A DNA stretch of 52,554 nt from RGIG3002 sp964449325 (GTDB taxonomy: Bacteria; Bacillota; Clostridia; Lachnospirales; Lachnospiraceae): NCBI GenBank assembly GCA_964449325.1, contig CAYUYJ010000020.1, positions 1-52,554 of the forward strand, written 5' to 3'. A program made the translations under genes and the position numbers. A model generated the notes under the pieces. The model did no database searches. It was not told the origin of the DNA and saw only the letters and a list, made by a program, of their open reading frames with translations. Below are positions 24,875 to 34,424 of this stretch, piece after piece (the first letter of the stretch is position 1; every line of letters begins with the position of its first letter).

Positions 24875-25639
24875 TCATTTTTCCGCCCAAAACTTTCTTC
24901 TCACAAGCAGTATTGCAATAAAAATACATATCGCATTATTCACAAGAGTCATTATCATGCTATTTGCCTGCAACGTCTGGGAAAACATATTTAACAGACA
25001 GTGGTACAACACACACAACCACAGACTTTGACCAACTCTGTATATCGCCCCCAAAATAAAGCAGCTTCCCAGTAATCCGATTAAAAATGTGTCATGTTGA
25101 ATGAAGTTTAAAGTATCCGTTATGTAAAAATACATATAGTGCCACATTCCCCATGACAAAAAGGTAACAACAGATGCTGCCTCAAACGGAATGCTCTTTT
25201 CCAACAGCGGCTGAAAAGTATATCTCCACCCAATTTCTTCTATTCCGCCAAACACAATCGCTTGAACCAAAAGTAGGGGAAATGTATACCACATTACTCC
25301 ATTCATGGTTTTACCCGCAATGATCTGTGCTCCGAATAGGATCATCAAAAACAGCACTATCAGCCCATATAGTCTTACAGGTCTTTTCCATCCGAAATAG
25401 TCTTTAAAAATATCCATATATCTGCTGACTTTTCCCGATTTCTTAGATACAATGATTCCCCATATTGCGGAAGATATACCTCCGAAAAGCAAAAAAATAA
25501 AATTGCACACTGCCGGATACTGTATGTTCATTTTTTCTAAAAAGATTTTTATACCACAAATCAATCCCATTTGGAGTATGGTGGCCATCCAGTAAACCAT
25601 ACTCCATTTACAATATTTATTCATTCTGTTCCTCCTCAT
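24875..25639 (-). CDS. CPBP-family intramembrane metalloprotease
   Basis: 254 residues, about eight membrane segments. GGIEEIGWRYTFQP gives the EExxWR form of the first motif. WGMWHYMYF and YHCLLNMFSQ give the two His motifs. It resembles the CPBP proteins linked to lantibiotic immunity or peptide maturation more than the other CPBP gene at 16568. It is a single-gene unit with its own terminator, and 32-bp-spaced direct repeats lie upstream. Confidence 0.9.
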   Translation of the reverse strand: MRRNRMNKYCKWSMVYWMATILQMGLICGIKIFLEKMNIQYPAVCNFIFLLFGGISSAIWGIIVSKKSGKVSRYMDIFKDYFGWKRPVRLYGLIVLFLMILFGAQIIAGKTMNGVMWYTFPLLLVQAIVFGGIEEIGWRYTFQPLLEKSIPFEAASVVTFLSWGMWHYMYFYITDTLNFIQHDTFLIGLLGSCFILGAIYRVGQSLWLCVLYHCLLNMFSQTLQANSMIMTLVNNAICIFIAILLVRRKFWAEK

Positions 25640-25686
25640 TATCCTGAATCGCCTTTATATTCCACACCATGCACAAGGGCAATCTA

Positions 25687-25739
25687 CCACATTTTCCTAA
25701 CCTTGTTTTTCCATTTTATCACATTTTTCTAACCTTGTT
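25687..25739 (-). repeat. direct repeats upstream of the second CPBP gene
   Basis: ACAAGGTTAGRAAAATGTG occurs twice on the minus strand with a 32-bp period, three helical turns. TAAAAT between the copies could be part of a -10. The pair looks like an activator site. The GGTTAG core resembles LytTR-type sites, but the period differs from the usual 21 bp. Confidence 0.5.
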
Positions 25740-25755
25740 CCCTTCATCATGAAAG

Positions 25756-25805
25756 AAAAAGGGGATTTTCTACCTGAACCGTTACACTTCAAATAGAAAA
25801 TCCCC
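25756..25805 (-). terminator. terminator of the V/A-ATPase operon
   Basis: GGGGATTTTCTA pairs perfectly with TAGAAAATCCCC over a 21-nt loop, followed by TTTTT on the minus strand. It lies just after the stop of the D subunit gene. Confidence 0.88.
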
Positions 25806-25808
25806 CTG

Positions 25809-26426
25809 TTATTTCGTCATATTTCTCTTAATAACCTTAAGTCTCGTAAATTCCTCTCTTTCCTTCTCCTCCAGTGCATTGGAAATATCCCGTACTCTTT
25901 GGGAATAAAGCGGAATCGTAATATTTTTAAGCGCATTCGCCCTCTTTTGCGTCTTTCGGATATTGATGGCAAGGCGGTAAGCCGAATTTTCCACCATGGA
26001 CAGCTTAACAGTCAGCTCCTTCACCCTCTCAAAGCTCTCCTTTGCCTCATCCAGACTCTCCTTTGTGGAATAAAAGGAATAAGTCGGACGGTCTTTCACC
26101 GGTTCATATTCCACCAATGGGATTTCCGTTCCCATAATACTTCTTGTCTTGATTTTAATGGAATCTTCTACCGGAACCGCATGGGAAAGCTCATCCACAT
26201 AATTGATGCCCATCTCAATATTTGCTTTCTGAAGCGCTCTGTAAGCCCGAGTAAAAGTCTCATCAATTTCCGTCTGAATGGTTTTCGCCTCGTCAATCAG
26301 ATTCATAAGCTCCCGGACTAAAATATTCCGCTTTTTGTCCATCAGCTCGTGTCCCTGCCTTGCAAGACCAAGAGAGTTTTTTGCCAGAATCAGATTTCCT
26401 TTTGTGGGAAACTCATTCGGATCCAT
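25809..26426 (-). CDS. ntpD: V/A-type ATPase subunit D
   Basis: 205 residues, almost all helical. The N-terminus FPTKGNLILAKNSLGLARQGHELMDKK and the C-terminal coiled coil (RLAINIRKTQKRANALKN) are typical of subunit D. With F it forms the central rotor shaft that passes through the A3B3 head. It is the last gene of the operon, 12 nt after the B subunit gene. Confidence 0.95.
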   Translation of the reverse strand: MDPNEFPTKGNLILAKNSLGLARQGHELMDKKRNILVRELMNLIDEAKTIQTEIDETFTRAYRALQKANIEMGINYVDELSHAVPVEDSIKIKTRSIMGTEIPLVEYEPVKDRPTYSFYSTKESLDEAKESFERVKELTVKLSMVENSAYRLAINIRKTQKRANALKNITIPLYSQRVRDISNALEEKEREEFTRLKVIKRNMTK

Positions 26427-26438
26427 ACTTCCACCTCC

Positions 26439-27836
26439 TTATGCCGTTGCTTTTTCGTCTTCCGGACGGTCATAGTATTTATCCAAAATCTTTGTATTGA
26501 TACGGTCAAGTTCTTCTCTCGGAAGAAGTCTCAAAAGCTTCCAGCCGATTTCCAGTGTATCAATAATGGTACGATTTTCATTAATACCCTGCCCTACAAA
26601 CTGCGTTTCAAAGGCTTTACCAAACTCCAGATACTTTTTATCAATAGGAGAAAGTTCATCCTCGCCGATAACCGAAGCAAGCGCCCTTGCTTCTCCTACC
26701 TTTGCATAGGAGGAAAACAACTGGTTTGCCACATCCTGATGGTCTTCTCTTGTGTACCCTTCCCCAATACCGTCCTTCATCAGACGGGACAGAGACGGCA
26801 GTACATTAATGGGCGGATAAATTGCCTGCCCGTGCATGACACGATCGAGAACAATCTGCCCTTCCGTAATGTATCCGGTAAGGTCGGGAATCGGATGGGT
26901 AATATCATCATTCGGCATCGTCAGAATCGGAATCTGGGTTACGGAACCATCCACACCCTCTACAATACCGGCACGCTCGTAAATCGTAGCAAATTCACTG
27001 TAAAGATAACCCGGAAAGCCCTTTCTGGAAGGGATTTCACCCTTACTGGAGGAAACCTCACGCATAGCCTCCGCAAAGGAGGTCATATCGGTCAATATAA
27101 CAAGAATATGCATATTTTTCTCGAAAGCAAGATACTCTGCTACAGTCAGAGCAACCTTCGGTGTAATGAGTCGTTCTACAACCGGATCATTTGCCAGATT
27201 CAAAAACATTGCCACATGGTCGGATACGCCGCTTTCTTCAAAGGTATGCCGGAAATATTCGGCAACATCATATTTGACACCCATTGCCGCAAAAACAATG
27301 GCAAACTTTTCTTCGGAATTTTCCCCTAAGGAAGCCTGTCGTACAATCTGTGCCGCCAGCTGGTCGTGAGGCAGACCGTTTCCCGAGAAAATAGGCAGCT
27401 TTTGTCCACGAATCAAAGTTGTCAGGCCGTCAATTGCAGAAATTCCGGTACGGATATAATTTCGCGGATATTCTCTTGTCACCGGATTTAAAGGCTTTCC
27501 GTTCACATCCCTCTTTACTTCTGCAACAATTTCTCCCAGATGGTCAATGGGCTGCCCGATTCCGTTAAAGGTACGCCCGAGAATGTCCGGAGAAAGTCCG
27601 ATTTCCATCGGATGTCCGGTCAGTCTTGTGTGGGTATTCTGCAAAGAAATGTTTTCCGTGCTTTCAAAAACCTGTACCACGGCACGGTCATCATAAATTT
27701 CCACTATTCTGCCGAGTTTTTTATCTTTTCCCTCTACCGTAATTTCCACAATTTCATCATATGCTGCCCCACGAACACCTTCAATCACGACAAAAGGACC
27801 GTTCACTTTACTTAAACCTAAATATTCTATTGCCAT
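26439..27836 (-). CDS. ntpB: V/A-type ATPase subunit B (non-catalytic)
   Basis: 465 residues, full length. The N-terminus YLGLSKVNGPFVVIEGV forms the beta-barrel crown. The central domain lacks a P-loop, as expected for B (FSGNGLPHDQLAAQI in its place). The helical C-terminal domain ends near residue 455. Three copies alternate with A in the head. It lies 23 nt after the A subunit gene. Confidence 0.97.
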   Translation of the reverse strand: MAIEYLGLSKVNGPFVVIEGVRGAAYDEIVEITVEGKDKKLGRIVEIYDDRAVVQVFESTENISLQNTHTRLTGHPMEIGLSPDILGRTFNGIGQPIDHLGEIVAEVKRDVNGKPLNPVTREYPRNYIRTGISAIDGLTTLIRGQKLPIFSGNGLPHDQLAAQIVRQASLGENSEEKFAIVFAAMGVKYDVAEYFRHTFEESGVSDHVAMFLNLANDPVVERLITPKVALTVAEYLAFEKNMHILVILTDMTSFAEAMREVSSSKGEIPSRKGFPGYLYSEFATIYERAGIVEGVDGSVTQIPILTMPNDDITHPIPDLTGYITEGQIVLDRVMHGQAIYPPINVLPSLSRLMKDGIGEGYTREDHQDVANQLFSSYAKVGEARALASVIGEDELSPIDKKYLEFGKAFETQFVGQGINENRTIIDTLEIGWKLLRLLPREELDRINTKILDKYYDRPEDEKATA

Positions 27837-27859
27837 TTTTTAAGTCTCCTTTCGCGCTG

Positions 27860-29626
27860 TCAGGCATTTCTTGCAATGACGTCATCATAGAACTTATCAA
27901 TTGCTTTTTTATACTCATCAAATTTATACAATGCATTGTTTTCTACATCATACTTAATGGCAATGATTTTTTCGAAAATGTCATCCTCTTTTAAAACGGA
28001 CATAGGCATTCCCATGGCAACCAGTGCCTTTGCTTTTGTATTCAGATACAGAATCACTTCCATCATCCGCATCTGCTTTTCCAATGGAACGCAGGTATCT
28101 TCTTTATGGAAAGCATTCTGCTGCAAAAAGCCCAGACGAATGACTCTGGCAATTTCCAGTGTCAGCTTCTGGTCATCGGGAAGCACATCACTACCGATAA
28201 GCTTTACAATTTCCATCAGACTGGATTCCTGATTCAGAATCGCCACAAGCTGATTTCTGTAATCCACAAAATCCGAACCAACCTCCTTGGCATACCAGGG
28301 AGCCAAATCCACCAGATATTCGCTGTAGCTTGTCAGCCAGTGAATTGCCGGGAAATGTCTTGCATAGGCAAGGGATTTATCCAAGCCCCAGAAGCATCTG
28401 ACGAAACGTTTTGTATTCTGTGTTACCGGCTCGGAAAAGTCACCGCCCTGAGGCGATACTGCACCGATAATCGTTACGCTGCCTTCCGTTCCGTTCAAAT
28501 TCTGCATCATACCGGCACGCTCGTAAAACGCCGACAACTTGGAAGCCAGATAGGCAGGGAAGCCTTCCTCCGCAGGCATTTCCTCCAGACGACCCGAAAG
28601 TTCACGCAACGCCTCTGCCCAACGTGATGTGGAATCCGCCATAATTGCCACATGATACCCCATATCCCGATAATACTCTGCCAGCGTAATTCCGGTATAA
28701 ATACTTGCTTCACGGGCTGCTACCGGCATATTGGAGGTATTGGCAATCAGCACCGTTCTGTCCATCAGAGGATGTCCTGATTTGGGGTCTACCAACTTGG
28801 AGAAGTCCTCCAAAACCTGTGTCATTTCATTTCCGCGCTCACCGCAACCAATGTATACAATAATATCCGCATCGGACCACTTAGCAATCTGGTGCTGAGT
28901 CATCGTCTTTCCTGTTCCGAAACCACCCGGAATTGCCGCTGTTCCGCCCTTTGCGATGGGGAACAAAGTATCCAGAATACGCTGTCCGGTAACGAGCGGC
29001 TTTGCTGCCGGATAACGCTTCGTTATCGGACGTGGCACACGGATAGGCCATTTCTGTGCCATCGTCAGGTTCTTCTCTTCTCCGTTCGGTAGCTGCAAAA
29101 TAGCAATGGTGTCATGGATGGTATACTCCCCATCCTCCTTCACTTCCAGAAGATAGCCCTCTAACTGTGGCGGAACCATCACCTTATGGGTAATTGCTGT
29201 CGTTTCCTTCACTTCAGCAATAATCGTACCGCCGCTTACATGTTCACCCTTTTTGACGGTCATATGGGCATGCCACAGTTTTTCCGTATCCAAAGGGCTG
29301 ACATTGAAACCGCGATTGATGTACGCACCGGATTCTTTTGCCAGTTCCCCTAAGGGACGTTCAATACCGTCAAAAATATTGGTAATTATCCCCGGTGCCA
29401 GTGTTACCGAAAGCGTACCGTCCGTTCCTATGACCTCTTCTCCCGGCTTTAGTCCTGAGGTTTCCTCAAATACCTGAATCGTTGTCATATCTGTTGTTAA
29501 GGAAATGACCTCGCCTACCAGTTTTTCCTCACCGACGTAAACCATTTCCGACATCTTAAATCCGGTATTTCCTTTGAGGTAAATAACAGGACCGTTAATT
29601 CCATATATATTTCCCTTCTTTTCCAT
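27860..29626 (-). CDS. ntpA: V/A-type ATPase catalytic subunit A
   Basis: 588 residues. The N-terminal barrel (IYGINGPVIYLKG) is followed by the A-specific non-homologous region at about 110-190. The P-loop is GGFGTGKT near 232-239. The catalytic Glu is in GCGERGNE and the SRWAEALRE motif follows. It performs ATP hydrolysis or synthesis coupled to ion transport. In gut Clostridia such enzymes usually pump ions at the cost of ATP, but the direction cannot be read here. Confidence 0.97.
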   Translation of the reverse strand: MEKKGNIYGINGPVIYLKGNTGFKMSEMVYVGEEKLVGEVISLTTDMTTIQVFEETSGLKPGEEVIGTDGTLSVTLAPGIITNIFDGIERPLGELAKESGAYINRGFNVSPLDTEKLWHAHMTVKKGEHVSGGTIIAEVKETTAITHKVMVPPQLEGYLLEVKEDGEYTIHDTIAILQLPNGEEKNLTMAQKWPIRVPRPITKRYPAAKPLVTGQRILDTLFPIAKGGTAAIPGGFGTGKTMTQHQIAKWSDADIIVYIGCGERGNEMTQVLEDFSKLVDPKSGHPLMDRTVLIANTSNMPVAAREASIYTGITLAEYYRDMGYHVAIMADSTSRWAEALRELSGRLEEMPAEEGFPAYLASKLSAFYERAGMMQNLNGTEGSVTIIGAVSPQGGDFSEPVTQNTKRFVRCFWGLDKSLAYARHFPAIHWLTSYSEYLVDLAPWYAKEVGSDFVDYRNQLVAILNQESSLMEIVKLIGSDVLPDDQKLTLEIARVIRLGFLQQNAFHKEDTCVPLEKQMRMMEVILYLNTKAKALVAMGMPMSVLKEDDIFEKIIAIKYDVENNALYKFDEYKKAIDKFYDDVIARNA

Positions 29627-29643
29627 AGGAAATTCCTCACTCT

Positions 29644-30219
29644 CTAATCAAAATTAAATGAAAATTCGTTTCTTGCTTCCCGCAGTCTCGTTTCAAAGGA
29701 CTGGTCAATCAAGATGTTTTTGGACCGGATGACAGCACGCATACCTCCGTGAAATCCATATTCGCTGACAGAAATCTGTGTACCTGTAGCGGCCTCTAAC
29801 GCCACCAGCTTTTCTTCATCTGCCGGGTCAATATAAATCTGAATCTCTTCCCTGCCTGCAAAAGCCTTCGCTTCCTTAATATGTTCCGTCAGATACCTAT
29901 CATATTCCTTTGTGGACATATAAGCCTCCAACTTATCCTCCACCTCATGGAAAAGCAGACTTTTTAACTCCTCCTGCTTTTTCCCCAGTTCTTTTTTGAT
30001 TTCCATCTGCTGTTTGGAAACCTCCGTATTTTTTTCTTTTCTGAGATTTTCCTCACTGAGCTTTATCTGAAGTGCCTGTTTACGCAAAGCATCCTCCTTG
30101 TGGCTTGCCAGTACGGTTTCCAGTCCTTTTTCATATTCTTCCAGCGTTTTCACACTTTTTGCATTGGCATTTTCTACCGTCACATCCAGAAAGTGTTGCA
30201 GCTTCTCCTCAGTCGTCAT
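29644..30219 (-). CDS. ntpE: V/A-type ATPase subunit E (peripheral stalk)
   Basis: 191 residues. A long charged N-terminal coiled coil (about 1-110, rich in Lys, Glu and Gln) leads to a globular C-terminal domain with GFHGGMRAVIRSKNILIDQSFETRL, the most conserved part of the family. With the H/G-like subunit it forms the outer stalk. It starts about 16 nt after the F subunit gene. Confidence 0.92.
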   Translation of the reverse strand: MTTEEKLQHFLDVTVENANAKSVKTLEEYEKGLETVLASHKEDALRKQALQIKLSEENLRKEKNTEVSKQQMEIKKELGKKQEELKSLLFHEVEDKLEAYMSTKEYDRYLTEHIKEAKAFAGREEIQIYIDPADEEKLVALEAATGTQISVSEYGFHGGMRAVIRSKNILIDQSFETRLREARNEFSFNFD

Positions 30220-30234
30220 GGCTTTTCCTCCATT

Positions 30235-30543
30235 CTAAAGCTTAATACCGATTGCTTCGTTTACATAAGATGTTATGAAATCCGGTTTTCTGCCGGTTCC
30301 GTGTCTGTCGGGTACTTCTACCACTAACGGAAGCTTATAATTTAGTTTTATCTCATCAATTACATCGGGGAAATCCCTGCCGAACTTTTCCGTCAGAAGC
30401 AGTATCCCGATTTCTTTATCTGCCAGTACCTTATCAATTGCCTCCCGCAGCTCCTGTTTCTCATGTACTACGGCTCCTTCCACTCCCGCAAGACGCATAC
30501 CGGTGTATGTATCTACGTTGTCACTGATTAAAAACATTTTCAT
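30235..30543 (-). CDS. ntpG: V/A-type ATPase subunit F
   Basis: 102 residues, the family length. MKMFLISDNVDTYTGMRLAGVEG opens the CheY-like fold, and IGILLLTEKFGRDFPDVI and LPLVVEVPD follow. In Enterococcus the equivalent gene is ntpG. The protein binds subunit D in the rotor. It lies between the K and E genes. Confidence 0.92.
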   Translation of the reverse strand: MKMFLISDNVDTYTGMRLAGVEGAVVHEKQELREAIDKVLADKEIGILLLTEKFGRDFPDVIDEIKLNYKLPLVVEVPDRHGTGRKPDFITSYVNEAIGIKL

Positions 30544-30549
30544 ATAATA

Positions 30550-30990
30550 TCACAGCTTTCCTAAAATCATGAAAGAAATAATCAAACCGTACAGACAAAC
30601 ACCTTCGGCAAGACCTACGAAAATCAAAGACTTACCAAGGATAGAAGAATCCTCGCTGATAGCTCCAAGCGCTGCACTTGCTGCACTTGCTACGGCAATA
30701 CCACCGCCGATACAGGAAAGACCGGTAACCAATGCTGCTGCCAGATATCCCATACCGGTTGCCATTGTGCCTGCCGCGGCTGCTGTCGTTCCTGCCTCGG
30801 CTGCACTCGCGCTTGTCCCAAACAGCATAAATGCTGCTGATAGAGAGATTCCGAAAAAGGCAAGGGTATTGAACGCCAGCGTCATTTTATAGCGTCTTCT
30901 CGTCTGCTCTCCTTTAAAATAAATACGAAACGGAACTAAAATGCTTAATACAAGTGCACTAAATAATAAAACCTTTCCTACTGTCATCAT
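30550..30990 (-). CDS. ntpK: V/A-type ATPase membrane ring subunit K
   Basis: 146 residues with four hydrophobic segments (about 4-24, 38-58, 80-112 and 119-145). The last pair is a classic proteolipid hairpin: LSCIGGGIAVASAAS and FVGLAEGVCLYG, with the ion-binding Glu129. The first pair is divergent, has no carboxylate, and is joined by an Ala/Thr-rich loop. Glu129 is followed by Gly, not by the Ser/Thr common in Na+ sites, and no Gln is seen in the partner helices. So H+ rather than Na+ is suggested, weakly. Confidence 0.93.
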   Translation of the reverse strand: MMTVGKVLLFSALVLSILVPFRIYFKGEQTRRRYKMTLAFNTLAFFGISLSAAFMLFGTSASAAEAGTTAAAAGTMATGMGYLAAALVTGLSCIGGGIAVASAASAALGAISEDSSILGKSLIFVGLAEGVCLYGLIISFMILGKL

Positions 30991-31019
30991 AATGACCTCC
31001 TCTGCTTATTTTTGCTTTT

Positions 31020-32954
31020 TCATTTTGATACCTTTCCTTTACGGTAAGGCTTAAATTCTCTTCCGCCGCCTTTATAGAATCGGCTGAAAAATTCATAATA
31101 TTGTAAACGTAAAACCTGAATTCCTACGATAAGACCTTCCATACCGCATACAAACAAGTTTCCGAGAACAATTACAATCCAATTCGGACTTCCTCCGTTT
31201 TCCGCGCCCGCAAGCATCAGTACAACTTCCATCATGGCTGCATGGCTTACCGCGAAAGCACCGATACGCACAAAGGAAAGTGTATTGGAAAAATAACTCA
31301 AAAGCACCTCAAACAACTCAAAAAATGCCTGTACGAAAAACATTCCCTTACTCTCCGGCATCACTTCGCCTTTCTTTTCCACCAAAGCTGCCAACGGCTC
31401 TTTCAGTGCCATCACAAGTAACGGCAATACGAACATCACTACCATTACAATGCCGGCCGGAAGCGTATGTCCGGTCATGAAAAGCACAATCACCGCTACA
31501 ACTGCGGCATAAAATACAAAACCTGCAATTCCGTTCGTATCAAACAGAGCTGCTTCCATATTTTTTTGTCTAAAGCCGTTAATCACATGGAAAATCATCG
31601 TCAAAAGCACCAGCCCCATACCGAAAGCTATCGCAAAGACAAATACCGTATTCAGCTTCCCGATAAAAGGCAGGTTCGTCATTGCCGAAACGGGGCGCAG
31701 CCAGACGGCATCGATTATGTCTTCAAATCCGAAAATACTTCCGAACATAAACCCGAAAAAGGTAGAAAATACCCCGCAGCAGGAAATAATTGCCGCCAAA
31801 TCCATTTTTTTAAATCTATAAAGCAGCGCTCCTCCCAAAAACAGCAGAAGTCCCTGCCCTACATCACCGAACATGGCTCCGAAAATGAGAGAATACGTAA
31901 TTGCTACAAAAATCGTCGGGTCAAACTCATTATAATCGGGCAGTCCATACATTCTGATAAACATTTCAAAAGGCTTGAACAGCTTGGGATTTTGCAATTT
32001 TGTAGGTGGTTTGGAAAGCTTGCTCTCATGACCATCCTCAATAATACAAAATACATTGGGTTCCTGCTCCACCTCCTGTTCAAATTTTTCCGCATCCTTC
32101 TTCGTCATCCAGCCGCACAGAATAAAAAATGTCTTATCCTTGGAATGAGTATATGCCGCATATTTACGCACTTCAAAGTTTTCCGAAAGTTCCGCCAGTT
32201 CATCTCTTGCCGCATATATATCATCCAAGCTCGATAAAAGTTCCTTTTCCATCCGGTTTTCCAGTTTTACAAGAGCGCTCTCCGTCTCTTCCATCTTCTT
32301 CGTATACATGGCATAGGCTTCTTCCAACGTTCCCTCATAGCCATCCGGCATCCGGAATCGTTCAAAATGAAGGGACGCATATACTGCATCTACCTTCTCC
32401 GCCTCTGTGACAGGCACAAAATAAACACCCCATATATACTCTGCATTACTCTGGCACTTATAAAAAATCGTACTCAGTTCGTCATATACATACCTCTCCA
32501 GTTTCTCATAAAATTCTACCGGAATCTTGCCGAAACGGAATTTAATCGAATGAAAATCCAGAATTTCCCGAATATCATGATTGATATTCCGGTAAGGTTC
32601 AATATCCTGCAATGCTTTTGTAATTTTCTTCTTTTCCTCTTCTAAAGCCTCTTTTTCCCTGCGGTAGCGTTCTCTTTTCTCATCATATCTTTCTATAATG
32701 TCTACCGCCGCTTCGGCTCCTACTGTCTTTTTAAGCGGATCTTCATGCTTTGTCATAGCTGCAAGTTCTTCTGCCTTTGCAAGACTTTCCCTGTAAGGAT
32801 TGGTCTCCATGCACGGACTTACATTTTGAAGATCTTTTAATTCCACCATCGTATTTTCAAGCTGAATTTCATACTTGGAAAAATATTTCTCTACGACAGC
32901 ATCCAAATCCTCTTTTGGTCCGATCATGTTAATGAACTTCATCTTTGCTATCAA
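31020..32954 (-). CDS. ntpI: V/A-type ATPase subunit I (stator, ion channel)
   Basis: 644 residues. A soluble N-terminal half (about 1-320) has two long helical stretches. The membrane half has about eight helices, with FGAMFGDVGQGLLL, the conserved SFVRIGAFAVSHAAM carrying the channel Arg, and EGLIVGIQVLRLQYYEFFSRFY. The start is a TTG with AGGAGG 9 nt upstream. It forms the ion half-channels against the K ring. Confidence 0.96.
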   Translation of the reverse strand: MIAKMKFINMIGPKEDLDAVVEKYFSKYEIQLENTMVELKDLQNVSPCMETNPYRESLAKAEELAAMTKHEDPLKKTVGAEAAVDIIERYDEKRERYRREKEALEEEKKKITKALQDIEPYRNINHDIREILDFHSIKFRFGKIPVEFYEKLERYVYDELSTIFYKCQSNAEYIWGVYFVPVTEAEKVDAVYASLHFERFRMPDGYEGTLEEAYAMYTKKMEETESALVKLENRMEKELLSSLDDIYAARDELAELSENFEVRKYAAYTHSKDKTFFILCGWMTKKDAEKFEQEVEQEPNVFCIIEDGHESKLSKPPTKLQNPKLFKPFEMFIRMYGLPDYNEFDPTIFVAITYSLIFGAMFGDVGQGLLLFLGGALLYRFKKMDLAAIISCCGVFSTFFGFMFGSIFGFEDIIDAVWLRPVSAMTNLPFIGKLNTVFVFAIAFGMGLVLLTMIFHVINGFRQKNMEAALFDTNGIAGFVFYAAVVAVIVLFMTGHTLPAGIVMVVMFVLPLLVMALKEPLAALVEKKGEVMPESKGMFFVQAFFELFEVLLSYFSNTLSFVRIGAFAVSHAAMMEVVLMLAGAENGGSPNWIVIVLGNLFVCGMEGLIVGIQVLRLQYYEFFSRFYKGGGREFKPYRKGKVSK

Positions 32955-32967
32955 CTCCGCTCACCTC

Positions 32968-34014
32968 CTACGCAATATATTTTTTCGTTTCTTCTAACCC
33001 AAGTCCATACCTTACACATTCAATCAGTGTGGTAAGCTTATCAACCTCTTTTTCTTTTCTGTAAAGATAGTTTTCAATACAGATAATGGAATACGGATAT
33101 TTCCTGCTGCTGACAGTGTGTATTTTTTCCAACAGTTCTTCGTATATTTTCTCTATAGAAGATGTATCATCCAGCCGCTCCTCAAACCTTGCATAATAAC
33201 AGGTCTGCAAAAGCTTTGCCATATCCTCCGTGGTGGGTGCTTCCACAATCTGTTTGAACAAGTCTTTATGAAGCTTATAATGAATAGGCACAATGAAAGC
33301 ATAAATATCTGCCGGTGCCATATGATAATGCTTCTTTGCCCGGTAAATCCATTCGATATTTAAAAGTTCCACTTCACTGCCGTAAATTTCAGTAATGATT
33401 TTTAAGTCTCTCTTTTTCATTACCTTGGCAAATTCATTCCACATTCTCTTGATATAGAAAAGATTCAGTGCATTTTCATAATCAAAAAGCGTGGGGTTCT
33501 CCACTCCTTCCAACCGCTTTAATATCGGATAAAAGACAGAGCCCTTCAAATTCTCTACAAACTCCCGGATACTTTTCGAACTGCCTAATGTCACTACATC
33601 CAAAGACGAACGTTTTTCAAAAAAAGGCTGAAACTCCGATAAATCAAGCGTCACATCCCGCTTATCAAATAACATGCGCAGACAATTTTTCAGAATTGCT
33701 ATTTCATATCGGATATAATAAATATCCAGAAATTTTCTCTGTTCCAATCCCGAAAAGGCATAGATTTTTTCAAAGTCCGCATAAATCGCTTTTTGAAACA
33801 ACGCTTCCACTCTGCCCCTGTGAATATCAAAATCACTTTCCGAAGCAAAGATTCTCTGATAAGAGGGATATTTCTTCAGATAATTTACAACCTCTGCCAC
33901 ACTGCCGAGTGCTGCCATCTCGTCATATTCCTGCTTTTTTACCAGTTTTCCGCTCATGGCACGCATTTTGGCTGCCACGGCGCTATATGCAAATAATCCC
34001 TGCACTCCGTTCAC
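32968..34014 (-). CDS. ntpC: V/A-type ATPase subunit C
   Basis: About 348 residues from a GTG at 34014 that overlaps the stop of the upstream gene (ATGTGA). The longer open frame to 34050 would run into that gene and is unlikely. GLFAYSAVAAKMRAM is the usual N-terminus. The rest is three repeats of a helical fold (for example KNCLRMLFDKR, NLFYIKRMWNEFAK). It links the central rotor to the membrane ring. Confidence 0.92.
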   Translation of the reverse strand: MNGVQGLFAYSAVAAKMRAMSGKLVKKQEYDEMAALGSVAEVVNYLKKYPSYQRIFASESDFDIHRGRVEALFQKAIYADFEKIYAFSGLEQRKFLDIYYIRYEIAILKNCLRMLFDKRDVTLDLSEFQPFFEKRSSLDVVTLGSSKSIREFVENLKGSVFYPILKRLEGVENPTLFDYENALNLFYIKRMWNEFAKVMKKRDLKIITEIYGSEVELLNIEWIYRAKKHYHMAPADIYAFIVPIHYKLHKDLFKQIVEAPTTEDMAKLLQTCYYARFEERLDDTSSIEKIYEELLEKIHTVSSRKYPYSIICIENYLYRKEKEVDKLTTLIECVRYGLGLEETKKYIA

Positions 34015-34334
34015 ATCCTTACTATGGACTGCATGATGCTGTCTGCCCATGCTCCATGCTCACTGTCATATTTCTGCTGCATCACCGCTAGAAGTCTTTC
34101 TGTCTCTTCCTTCTGGTTTTGCAGTTCCTCTTCTTTTTCTTTATCCAGTTTTTCCTGTACCTGCTGTAAGGCACGTTCTGTTTCTGCCGAAAGCTTCTCA
34201 TCAAACTGCTTCGTTTTCTCTTCCATTTCTTTTGCCAGCTGTTTTTTCTTCTCATCCGAAGCTTCCATGATACGCACAGCTGTGGCTTCTATTTCCGATA
34301 ATTTGCCGATTACATCATCTACTGAATGTTCCAT
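34011..34334 (-). CDS. ntpF: V/A-type ATPase subunit H/G-like peripheral stalk protein
   Basis: 107 residues, nearly all heptad-like coiled coil rich in Glu, Lys and Gln (KKQLAKEMEEKTKQFDEKL). Length, composition and place at the head of the operon fit the short stalk partner of subunit E (NtpF in Enterococcus). Coiled coils align poorly, so the name rests on context. Confidence 0.82.
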   Translation of the reverse strand: MEHSVDDVIGKLSEIEATAVRIMEASDEKKKQLAKEMEEKTKQFDEKLSAETERALQQVQEKLDKEKEEELQNQKEETERLLAVMQQKYDSEHGAWADSIMQSIVRM

Positions 34335-34424
34335 GAGATTCCTTCTCCTTTCCTTGTTCCTCGAACAAGCTTACTTTACTTCATTCCATCATTTTAAACC
34401 TTTCTTAAAAAAATTAATAGCACT

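Noticed and set aside
25687..25739. LytTR/AgrA-type binding site
   Set aside because: GGTTAG cores fit loosely, but the 32-bp period is not the 21-22 bp of known LytTR pairs, so only a generic direct repeat is claimed.
26349..27329. 326-codon plus-strand open frame
   Set aside because: It lies entirely antisense to the D and B subunit genes of the ATPase, has no ribosome site, and reads as low-complexity Arg/His/Cys-rich sequence. It is a shadow of ntpB codon use.
31467..32237. 256-codon plus-strand open frame
   Set aside because: Antisense to ntpI, rich in Lys, His and Gln with no domain. Shadow frame.
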